Shown here: one piece after another, positions 56,504 to 64,000 of the stretch | Layout of the letters: every line of letters begins with the position of its first letter | Numbering within the stretch: the stretch's first letter is position 1 | Assembly: GCA_905221605.1 (NCBI GenBank) | Contig: CAJNDS010000290.1 | Span: 1-64,000 of the forward strand | Direction: 5' to 3' | Origin: Symbiodinium natans | Taxonomy: Eukaryota > Sar > Dinophyceae > Suessiales > Symbiodiniaceae | DNA: 64,000 bases | Notes under the pieces: generated by a model | Database searches by the model: none | The model's input: only the letters and a program-made list of their open reading frames with translations | Told to the model about the DNA's origin: nothing | Translations under genes and position numbers: made by a program

Positions 56504-56610
56504 GCGGACAGACAGAAAGAAAGACAGACAGACAGACAGACACACACACACACACACACACACACAACAAAACGCGAAAGAGAGAGAGAGAGGGAGAGAG
56601 AGAAACAACC
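56261..56610. repeat. Compound microsatellite: CGA, GACAGC, CA, ACAG, GA
   Basis: Ordered blocks: (CGA/CGG)n 56261-56345, (GACAGC)-type 56350-56400, (CA)n 56402-56430, (ACAG)n 56438-56538, (CA)n 56540-56567 and (GA)n 56577-56605. One type grades into the next by single-base changes. Confidence 0.92.
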
Positions 56611-56709
56611 AACAAGCAACAGTCACAAAAATCAACCAACAAACAGCAACCAGCACACAACAACTAGTGTTGAACAAACAAAACTAACGAACAACAACCA
56701 AGAAAACAA

Positions 56710-56830
56710 AAAAACACACCAAACCACGCCAAAGCACGCCAAAGCACACTAAATCACACCAAACCACACCAAACCAAACCAAACCACATCAAACCACAAC
56801 TAACACAACGAACGGCAATAAACCAGAACG
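56710..56830. repeat. ~10-bp 'caaaccacac' degenerate repeat
   Basis: About ten degenerate copies of ccaaaccaca and ccaaagcacg words. AC-rich strand bias continues to about 56930. Confidence 0.8.
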
Positions 56831-57097
56831 AACCCCAACAAAGACGACCCGCGGCAACGGACCACAACCAACCACAACCACAACGAACCACAACTACAAG
56901 CTACAATCAAAACAGCAACAGCCAAAAAAACAAAAGCTGTTGGTTCATGACTGGAGGCAACCCAAGCAACAGCAGAAGAACACCAAAAAATGAAAATAAA
57001 TAAAAGAGCACAGCAGTAGCATCAGGAACAAGAAGAAGAACGACAAGAACAACATCAAGAACAGCAAGAATAATCGCAGCAAGTGCAACCGTCATTA

Positions 57098-57361
57098 CTA
57101 CAACCGCGATCGTGCAAGCATTGGGTTCGCAAAATTGGTCTGTACATGGTGGATCCCAGCGTCCTCCCCATAATGCGTCTCGTCAAAAAAACCTCCAGAT
57201 GGCGACATGCGCGCCGTGCACGTCTTCGCTCCACGTTCATGAAGTGAGTGGATTGAATCAGGCGATTCTTCTTCCACATCAATGAACGTGTTCTTCACCT
57301 GGCCACAAGGACTCAACAACTTGGCATCACGTTGAAGCTTGGTGCCGATTTGCCTGGGCAC
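57098..57361 (-). CDS. Candidate exon with VKNTFI motif
   Basis: Minus-strand stretch QIGTKLQRDAKLLSPCGQVK, then NTFIDVEEESPDSIHSLHER and GAKTCTARMSPSGGFFDETH. The VKNTFI word followed by an acidic and Ser-rich stretch is one I associate with N-terminal regions of dinoflagellate C3H1 proteins, and it sits upstream of the zinc-finger exons on the same strand. Membership in that gene is inference. Confidence 0.45.
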   Translation of the reverse strand: MPRQIGTKLQRDAKLLSPCGQVKNTFIDVEEESPDSIHSLHERGAKTCTARMSPSGGFFDETHYGEDAGIHHVQTNFANPMLARSRL

Positions 57362-57399
57362 TAGAATGTGCAGGATGTTGCAACTGTATGTTCTGTCTA

Positions 57400-59190
57400 C
57401 TTCCGTCTGATAGATCCTGCTTCTTGCAAAGCTTGTGTGACTATTCGTGGCTCCAGGGGCACCGTGAGCGGCAGCTCCGAGTCAACAGGAATGCCACTCG
57501 GCGAAACTGCCGGCGATCTCGAGAAGGACCTCATGGACAGACACTACTCCCTCACATGGCACCTGGTACATGACCAAGGCTACGGAGGCAGGGAAGGAGC
57601 TCTGGTTGGTCTAGTAAAGTAGCACCAGCAAAAGGCTCCAACTTAAAAACTCAGGACATCAACGCATGGCATGACGACAAGCCCCCAAGTCAGGGAGCCG
57701 AAACAAGCCTGGCGCCTGGAACCAACAGAACAGGAGACAAGAAGCCAAACCATGAAGCCCAAACGTCCTGGCTGCCTCTATTTATCGTCTGTACGGAAGG
57801 ACCAGCGAAGAAAGAACAAACAAACTAGAAGGCGAAGAAAACAACGAGCCTTTAAACTTGCACAATCGTAGCTCTCTTCTGCAGTTCAAGAGCGCAACTC
57901 AGCAAAACAAATTAAGTCACTGAGGACACGGCTCGAAAGCTGCTGCTAAGACCTGCTGACCGATGTGCCCCTGATTTCCATCAGCTGCAAGGTAGCGCTG
58001 GTGCGCTGGTATGATGGGAAGCTGTGCCGCAGGCATTGCATTCAGCTCTTGGGCCGTTATGGCTACAAGCCCGGCGTGTTCGTCTACATGTCTACATATG
58101 TGGGACTTATGTCGGCGAGGCGCTCCCAGTCAGTGCAAGCTTCCCGCCACAACCGATGGACGGAATCTTCGAATTTGTTGACAGCATGGTATCTTTGCAC
58201 TGGTGAAAGTTGCTGAGGTCTCAGGTCCTCTCCAAGGCACCATGGTCCTCAGCAAGCTGCTTCAGAAACCTTAGGGTCGGGTGCGGACCGCTGATTCACA
58301 GCGTGCCACAGAAATGACCTAAGGTGCAAAAGCTCAGTCCACTTGCTACCTGCATCTCCTTTGAGAGGCACGCGCCGGCGGAATCGTCATTCTATCGACT
58401 CCAGCCAATGCCTCTCGCAGCACAGGATGACATACAGGATACACGGTCGCCCCCCCCCATTGCGCAGTCTTTGAGCGACAGGGCACAGCAGGCAAGAACC
58501 GAAGGACTCTCAAAAAAAAGAGTGAAAGTAAGAAGGACAGAAAGAATGAAAGAGAGAGTGGCAGAGCATGAGAGAGAGAGAGAAAGGGCGAGAAGAAAGA
58601 CATGAAGACGGGAAAGGGCGAAATAATTCAAAAACAGCAAGCCAATGGGCACACATAAATAGTAAAATAGGTATGCATATCTCCAGAAAGCCCTGCGGTG
58701 TGGCCTTGGGATGGGGCTTGGGTCTTGCTGACTCCCATCTCTGGACTACACCGCCAGGTTTGGGGTTGAGTCCAGAGTTTATTTAGTGTTTGGTTGAATC
58801 AAGTTGGGAAAAAGTTTTAGGGTGGGGTCAAGGTCGTTTGGTGGCTGGACTTTGAACCTTAAAACCTTAGCTTGACCTAGACCGCTAGAATGCTAAGCCG
58901 TAAAAATGAAAGCTAAAACTCAAGCTTGGCTCTCTTTCTCCTCTTGCAGAGCAGAGTTCTTAGTTTCTGCTCTGAGCTTGCTCAAGCTGACACTTGAAGG
59001 GGGGGGCGCCTTTGCATTGTTCCGCCCAATTAATTATGTTGCGGCAACGTTTCGCATTCCTACCAGCCACACAACATTGCTAGTCGGATCCGAACAGTAT
59101 GCGTGTGTGGACAGAGAAAAGGAGAGGAGCGGGGCAAAGAGACGAGGGAGCAAGGCACGTCCCACCGCGCAGCCTCTTTTCCAAAGCTAG
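57400..59190. other. Spacer, no gene recognised
   Basis: Frames of 60-95 codons without coding texture. Purine-rich simple sequence at 58505-58620. 58790-58910 has repeated 'ttgaccttag'-like words. Confidence 0.4.
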
Positions 59191-59198
59191 CTAAGCTG

Positions 59199-59840
59199 CT
59201 AAGCAAATCCACTGCGCTCTGTCCAGGTGTGGTGGCAAGCAAGGCAGGTCACAAAAGCAACTGTTGTTTCAACAGGCTCTCCGCCTGATCGCACGCAGCT
59301 CTCAACTGCGAAATTTTGTACATATGTCGTCTCCGTGCCATGGCATCTTCCACAACGGAACCTGTCTGTTGAAACGACCCCAGAGGGTCGTAGAGATGTC
59401 TCTGCCAAGGCTTCCTGTCTCAGTTGCGCCCGCTGTGCATTGCGACTAGAGCTGGCCATCTCTTCTGCTGAGATTTCCGGAAGTCTGTGCAAGTCAAGCT
59501 GGCCACTGAGCAAACTCTCGCTGAACTCAAAGTTGGAATCGTCCTTGAGATTGTACAGAAGCGATCTGGCCTGGCTCAGGTATCTGCGGCCATCCAGTTT
59601 CTGGTGAAGGAGTGCTTCCATCCTGGCTGCTAGACGGAGGGCGGATGCTTTAGCTACTGTAGCTGCTGGATTTTGAGCATTCTGTCGTTTTGAGGCTGCT
59701 TCCAGAGCCGCCTCAAGCTTCCGCACCACGAGCTGCCGTTGGTTGGACAAACTCGGCACCGCCGCAAGCTCTGCTGAACCCACAGAATCTCCCTCCTCTC
59801 TGGCAGTGCTCGAAACTGGGCTCCTGGACCGCGATCGCAT
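59199..59840 (-). CDS. TFIIS-like: TFIIS-like transcription elongation factor
   Basis: 213 codons, RS-rich N-terminus (MRSRSRSPVSS). Residues 33-150 match the TFIIS central domain that binds RNA polymerase II: VRKLEAALEAAS, ARMEALLHQ, YLSQARSLLYNLKDDSNFEF and ISAEEMASSSRNAQRAQLRQ. Residues 160-208 form the C-terminal zinc ribbon with two CxxC pairs (FRCGRCHGTETTYVQ and FVTCLACHHTWTE). In TFIIS the ribbon hairpin carries Asp-Glu in RSADEP, which reaches the polymerase active site and stimulates RNA cleavage. Here the residues are RSGGEP, so the Asp is Gly, and three residues are inserted before the third Cys. The N-terminal LW domain of TFIIS is absent from this frame and may lie in upstream exons. 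The start is the first ATG of the open frame. Confidence 0.8.
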   Translation of the reverse strand: MRSRSRSPVSSTAREEGDSVGSAELAAVPSLSNQRQLVVRKLEAALEAASKRQNAQNPAATVAKASALRLAARMEALLHQKLDGRRYLSQARSLLYNLKDDSNFEFSESLLSGQLDLHRLPEISAEEMASSSRNAQRAQLRQEALAETSLRPSGVVSTDRFRCGRCHGTETTYVQNFAVESCVRSGGEPVETTVAFVTCLACHHTWTERSGFA

Positions 59841-59849
59841 GCGCTTCTA

Positions 59850-60970
59850 CGAAGGGCTCACATCCTTCTCCAGACGCTGGGATTTAAAGTCTAAGTCGCA
59901 TCTGCTGTGAGTTGAGCCATCTCGGCCTCACCACGCACATTGGAACTCCCAGGGTGGCGCAGCAGGGAGTGTAGCCGGAGGTTTAGCTGAGCCCAACCCA
60001 CATGGAAGTATGTCAGAGGGCCTAGCTAGAGCAGCTAGAGTCCTAGGTCCTAGTGTCGGAGACACAGCCTGGTATCTCTAGACAAGCCATCAAACCGTCC
60101 GTGTGTGCGCACTCGTGCCAATGTCACAGACAAGGCTTGTCGAAACTTGCGAGTTTCCTCGAACAAAACCTGTCGACCCACTTTCATGATGTCATGAGAT
60201 GACCGCGATTAGCAGCCAGGTGACCTGGATCTCGTCGAGATCGTGGCCAGGGCCCCTGACATGCCATGGCCGCTCGGCCGAACGCATTCGGTTTGGAGGT
60301 GCGGAGATTCTCAGATTTCCAAGAACCTGGAAGGTCGCCAGCTGGCGGGCATGCAAATCGTGTCGTGGCCATACCGCTTGTAGTAGGCGTACCTGCTGCA
60401 GTTGTGTCAGGAGTTGGCCTGAGAATGGTTACATTGGTTGACTCGCGGCTTGCTTTCTGCACACGATCAAGCCACTTTCTCGTCGCACATTGCGTTGCAC
60501 TCGCCAGCTGCAGGGCCAGCACAGAGCAACCATGCCAAACCCTCGCACTCAGATGCACTCAGCACTGAGTGCCAGGATTCAGGATCAAATAACCTAGCAG
60601 GCGCCGGAAGGGAATTAGACTTTAGCAGGCTGTCTTGCTAGGTGAATAAGTTGCGGACTCCCTCTGCCACCTTCCAGGCGGCGGGCACATTGGGAAAGTG
60701 CGTGACCTCAACACGTCCGCATCTTCAAGTCCTTCCGCTCAAACAACCCCGAAACTGTTCCCAAGTCTTTTCACTCACCCCTGGTCGTCATCTCAAGCTG
60801 CCCACATATTTCTTGCCTTCCCGCGGCTCAGCCATCATGAATGACACAACGGACCTGCAGCAGCTACTCTTCAACGTTGACTCAGGAGGCCCACGAGGCC
60901 AGGCTTAAGATCTCACACCTCCATTCAAGGTAATGCTGCGTGCTCTTGTGTTTCACGGCGTCTGCTGCCG
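59850..60970. other. Spacer, possible small exons
   Basis: No firm gene. A minus-strand stretch at 60480-60300 (KWLDRVQKASREST) could be an upstream exon of the TFIIS-like gene, but no splice join was found. Confidence 0.3.
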
Positions 60971-61036
60971 TCCTTGCGCCAGGGCTTGGGGGAGAGGTCG
61001 GTTACTCAAAGACACAGTGCTGCAGTCCTGTACACC

Positions 61037-61300
61037 TCAATCAACAGGAAGTTGGTCGGGTCGTCCACGCTTTGGAGCACATCGAATCGCAGATTGCCAT
61101 ACTCCTTGACCTGCTAACATCCCACACACGGCTGAACCCAAAATCCAAATACAGCGGTCGTGTGCACTTTCCACTGCGTCTAAGAAGCTGACAGACTCCA
61201 AGGCATTGGCACGAGTGGCCTTCTTGAATGCCTGCTTCAGCGCAAGCGCGCTTGTCTCTCCCCCACTGAGACAATGAGCCCCAAGAGCCCAAATATGGGC
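61037..61300 (-). CDS. Candidate exon, unidentified
   Basis: Minus-strand stretch LSGGETSALALKQAFKKATR, then ANALESVSFLDAVESAHDRC and IWILGSAVCGMLAGQG. Good amphipathic helical texture. No domain recognised. It lies downstream of the exon at 61530-61620. Confidence 0.45.
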   Translation of the reverse strand, partial: AHIWALGAHCLSGGETSALALKQAFKKATRANALESVSFLDAVESAHDRCIWILGSAVCGMLAGQGVWQSAIRCAPKRGRPDQLPVD

Positions 61301-61309
61301 ACGCCTCGC

Positions 61310-61350
61310 ACCCTCGCATGCCCTCGCATGCCCTCGCATGCCCTCGCCTC
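61310..61350. repeat. 11-bp 'ccctcgcatgc' tandem repeat
   Basis: About four copies of ccctcgcatgc, with variants on either side. Confidence 0.85.
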
Positions 61351-61529
61351 CTCAGCTCCAGGCTTCACCTTGACAATGACATGCGTAACGTCCACATCTG
61401 CTGCGCCCTGACAGGGTCTGACAGGGCCAGCGTGGCACAGGTGTCAACTGTGCCGCTCTCCATGCACCTGAGCCCTCTGGAGCATCAGCGTTGCCGGATG
61501 GTAATCGGAAACCTGCCGCAAGTTCTCAC

Positions 61530-61620
61530 AAGTTGCGGTTGCTTAGGGATGATATAAGTCTGGTAGACAAGAGGTTGCCATCATCGTCACAATTGTTGCG
61601 TGTAGATCTGAGTGTGATAT
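61530..61620 (-). CDS. Exon next to intron-repeat copy C
   Basis: Begins after acceptor 'gcctcgacag' and ends at AACTT followed by donor gtgaga. Reads ITLRSTRNNCDDDGNLLSTR, then LISSLSNRNL. Short, with two good splice sites. The gene is unidentified but may include 61037-61300. Confidence 0.4.
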
Positions 61621-61700
61621 CTGTCGAGGCCTCGGGCCAAAGGTGTTTTGGTTGTGAGAACAGGCACCCCCAAATCCTCCCCGGAATGGGTACCCCCCGT
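61621..61700 (-). mobile_element. Introner-like repeat end, copy C
   Basis: Minus direction: ggggtgcctgttctcacaac ... ggcccgaggcctcgacag, closely matching the corresponding part of copy A (ggggtgcctgttctgacaac ... ggcccgaggcctcggcggat). It ends exactly at the AG used by the exon at 61620. Upstream in the same direction lie C/G-rich runs (plus 61731-61780), as in A and B. The GTAA...ACGCTACGCGA start was not found, so copy C has a different or lost 5' end. Confidence 0.55.
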
Positions 61701-61825
61701 AGGCGACCACGATCTGAAAGTGGACTGTTCGCCCCCCCCCTCCCCCACCAGCCCCAAGCACCCCCCCCCCCCCAAGCCAAGCCAAGCCAAAACCAATTTT
61801 AATCATAAGTTATTCGCGCAAGGCC

Positions 61826-61905
61826 CTCATGGGAAATCCGAGGCCCTCATGGGAAATCCAAGACCCTCGTGGGAAATCCAAGGCCCTCATAGCAAGTCCA
61901 AAGCT
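61826..61905. repeat. ~20-bp tandem repeat
   Basis: Four copies of 'ggccctcatgggaaatccga' with small changes. No coding sense. Confidence 0.88.
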
Positions 61906-62249
61906 GTCAGAAAGCAGAAACCTCATTCCCAAAACATTATGCAAGCCCAACAATCCTGAGCTCAGAACCCTGAACCCAAAACCTCATCCCAAGTCGATGA
62001 AAGTCGAATAGTTTGCAAACTCCAGTGTGGCAAACATGGATATGTGCAAGAAAACAGTCACTCCCCCAAGAAAGTGTGGAAAGTATCAGCAAAATCCCAT
62101 TCGTTAAAGCACGTCAAAGAAGGAAAACCACAAGTGTGCGCAATGGAAAGTAGCAAAGACCCATGCGTTTAAGCACGTCAAAGGAGGAAAACCACAATTA
62201 AAGTATCTCTCCTTTGTTGTCGTCGTAGTAGTCCACAATTAAAGTATCT

Positions 62250-62299
62250 CTCCTTTGTTGTCGTCGTAGTAGTAGTAGTAGTAGCAGCAGTAGTCGTAA

Positions 62300-62371
<72 letters not shown>

Positions 62372-62399
62372 AAGTAGTAGTAGTAGTAGCAGCAGCAGC

Positions 62400-62434
<35 letters not shown>

Positions 62435-62600
62435 TGGTAGTAGTAGTAGTGGTAGTAGTAGTACAAGCAGTAGGAGTAGGAGTAGGAGTAGGAGTAGGAG
62501 TGTAGTAATACTACAGCTTTGTAGTAGTAGCAGCAGTAGTAGTAGCAGCAGCTTCAGTAGCAGCAGCAGCAGCAGCAGTAGTAGCAGTAGCAGTAGCAGT
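62250..62600. repeat. TAG/CAG triplet microsatellite
   Basis: Long imperfect (TAG)n with embedded (CAG)n, (GTG) and (GAGTAG) blocks. Preceded by two copies of 'ccacaattaaagtatctctcctttgttgtcgtcg' spaced about 42 bp apart (62192 and 62234). Long Leu- or Tyr-only minus frames are artefacts. Confidence 0.93.
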
Positions 62601-62629
62601 CGTCGGCGGTCGCCGTAGAAGAGAAGCAA

Positions 62630-63245
62630 CAATGATTTTGACAGTGCCTCGTCTTACTGTAGCACACGTTAAAGACAATACAAATCAGGAAGTAGCAAGG
62701 GCCGAACAATATCAAGACTTGAGGGCGGGCGACAATCGAGAATGCTCCACACGGTCACAAATCAGGAGTCAAGCGCATCTGCCCAGGGCGTCCTTGCCCG
62801 GGAAGACGGTGTCATACTGGACCGCCGTCCTGCAACAATCAGATAGACCCAGTTTTGCACGCCGCTCGTTATTGCACGGTGTCCTGGGCACCGCCATCAT
62901 GTCCGCGACCTCGTCACGCCATTGCTGATAATGCGGTGTCTCCTTGTGTCCTGTTGGCCCATCTGCGTTCCTGTTTCTCAGATCGTTGTGGCAAGGAGTG
63001 CTGCAATGCGCGATTCCGTGTGGGTGCGTGGCGTCCTATAGATCTCGACCAGTGCAAAGTTGCTGGGCGAATCTCCTGGGCAGCCGGCTGGAGAGAAGTG
63101 AGAGGCAGGGTGAGCAATAGTCGCAGGCAGCACTTCCGTACAGCATTGCGCAATGTAGAAGGTACTGCAGTGCATGGTATAACAAGGCCAGGCCAGGAAC
63201 AACCAATCAACACATTCGAAACAAAGTTGGAAGTACGTCAAGATC
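62630..63245. other. Ambiguous spacer
   Basis: The plus strand has a 131-codon open frame (62855-63250), and the minus strand also has frames near 100 codons. None has a domain or splice context. Confidence 0.3.
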
Positions 63246-63250
63246 GATGA

Positions 63251-63559
63251 TCAATCTCGAAGGCTCGCTGCTGAAGAACATCGAATCGCTGATTCAAGGG
63301 TTCGCCCTTGGAGCTTCGCGCGTTCTGTAGAGAGGCCTATGCGAGACAATTGGATTCGTGGTGTCCTTGCCTGGCAATCTGCATTGCGAGGGCGTGGGCA
63401 CAGCGTGGCCTCCAGGAACTTCTCTTCCTCACCCTCCTTGACTTGCACCTGCACACGCGAGCCATGAGCCCTTCGTGATGGAAAGAAAGGGGACAACTCC
63501 AGCAGCCGTCGCCTGGACAACAGCCGCATAGGCAACTCGCTGCGAAGGAGCTGCAGCAA
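63251..63559 (-). CDS. Candidate exon, unidentified
   Basis: Minus-strand stretch MLQLLRSELPMRLLSRRRLL, then ELSPFFPSRRAHGSRVQVQV, KEGEEEKFLEATLCPRPRNA and QLSRIGLSTERAKLQGRTLE. Strong coding texture, rich in Arg and Leu, with a VQVQVKEGEEEKFLEATL strand-turn-strand. No family recognised. Confidence 0.5.
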   Translation of the reverse strand: MLQLLRSELPMRLLSRRRLLELSPFFPSRRAHGSRVQVQVKEGEEEKFLEATLCPRPRNADCQARTPRIQLSRIGLSTERAKLQGRTLESAIRCSSAASLRD

Positions 63560-63720
63560 GTTGCGTCTGCCCGGCGCAGTCGCTTGGGTGGAGAACTAGC
63601 GGAGACATGCTGTCTTCGTACTTGTTGTGTCCAGCTTCATATGATGTTAATCAGGCATCCCAAGCATTTTAAAGATTGAATCGTCTGAACGCATCACTTC
63701 AACTCCCCGCCCCAGGAGGT

Positions 63721-63930
63721 CTACGAATGACACAGGACAGTACCACAAATACAGCCCCGCTCCTGTGCCCGAACACGGGGTGTGCGCACATTCGGCAGCT
63801 TGGGCAAGGATGTTGCGTTAGCAAAGCTCGTCGACCATCCGTTGCATGTGCTGTAGGCCACCTGACAAGCTTGGCCAACCAGGACCATATCAGGAATGAG
63901 TACGTGCTCATAATGCTCTCCAAGCAGCAA
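63721..63930 (-). CDS. Candidate exon, unidentified
   Basis: Minus-strand stretch GEHYEHVLIPDMVLVGQACQ, then VAYSTCNGWSTSFANATSLP and KLPNVRTPRVRAQERGCICG. Probably the upstream exon of the same gene as 63251-63559. The gene may continue beyond the window. Confidence 0.4.
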   Translation of the reverse strand: MLLGEHYEHVLIPDMVLVGQACQVAYSTCNGWSTSFANATSLPKLPNVRTPRVRAQERGCICGTVLCHS

Positions 63931-64000
63931 GGACTACTAGCAGCAGGCCAAGCCATGTGCTGCCACGTCCTCAGAACACCACTGGTCACTGGCCCTTCCC

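Larger units (their letters stand above)
55800..57090. other. Repeat-rich intron or spacer
   Basis: No gene. Holds the compound microsatellites listed at 56260-56830 and AC/A-rich sequence. It probably lies within an intron of the C3H1 gene if the exon at 57098-57361 belongs to it. Confidence 0.45.

Noticed and set aside
56055-56687. Long frames with Cys/Val/Ser (minus) or Thr/Asp/Arg (plus)
   Set aside because: Caused by the compound microsatellite. All frames are open for the same reason.
62198-62632. Poly-leucine and poly-tyrosine frames
   Set aside because: Artefacts of the TAG triplet repeat.

Overview
The window looks like nuclear DNA of a dinoflagellate, probably of the Symbiodiniaceae type. 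This is an inference from several signs. Almost every credible coding segment reads on the minus strand, and genes are either intronless or split into small exons. Many introns use GT-AG and some appear to use GC-AG. One protein carries the C3H1 zinc-finger signature common in dinoflagellate proteins ('PCAWFHK...HLCPEGE'). Microsatellites and minisatellites are abundant. No rRNA, tRNA, CRISPR array, bacterial operon or viral gene was seen.

Layout, left to right: (1) 1-2162, a roughly 33-bp minisatellite in two blocks, each followed by a copy of a 225-bp segment with inverted repeats. (2) 2163-3160, a very AT-rich island (about 25% GC in sampled lines). (3) 3.3-8.2 kb, three minus-strand genes: a Pro/Thr-Pro repeat protein, a Lys/Gly-rich protein and a polyglutamine protein. 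(4) 9.7-16.6 kb, an intronless Tudor/KH-like protein, an intronless N-myristoylation-motif HAD-like protein, and a six-part gene for a PrmA-type (ribosomal protein L11) methyltransferase. (5) 18.2-25.7 kb, two WD40-type genes and an upstream two-exon coding segment. Two introns here belong to a shared repeat family, and one of them holds an 808-bp G/T tract with no A. (6) 26-36.7 kb, many unidentified minus-strand exons, several with membrane helices, including a four-exon membrane protein end whose splice phases all agree. (7) 37.4-38.9 kb, a zinc-ribbon plus PDZ protein. (8) 39-47.5 kb, mostly microsatellites with a few possible exons. (9) 47.6-52 kb, two adjacent DMT/TPT-family transporters, one split and one intronless. 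(10) 52-57.4 kb, an unknown coding segment and a C3H1 zinc-finger gene with a Pro/Gln-rich tail. (11) 59.2-59.8 kb, a TFIIS-like transcription factor. (12) 60-64 kb, further exons, a third copy of the intron-repeat end and a TAG triplet tract.

The genes do not form a metabolic pathway. Two could relate to gene expression (TFIIS-like, PrmA-like), two to RNA binding (Tudor/KH, C3H1), and two are membrane transporters. The most interesting signal is the candidate introner-like family: its ends coincide with splice sites at 25.1-25.3 kb, 22.4-23.6 kb and 61.6 kb. Exon joins were derived by eye from reading frame and splice-site phase and have not been tested against transcripts.
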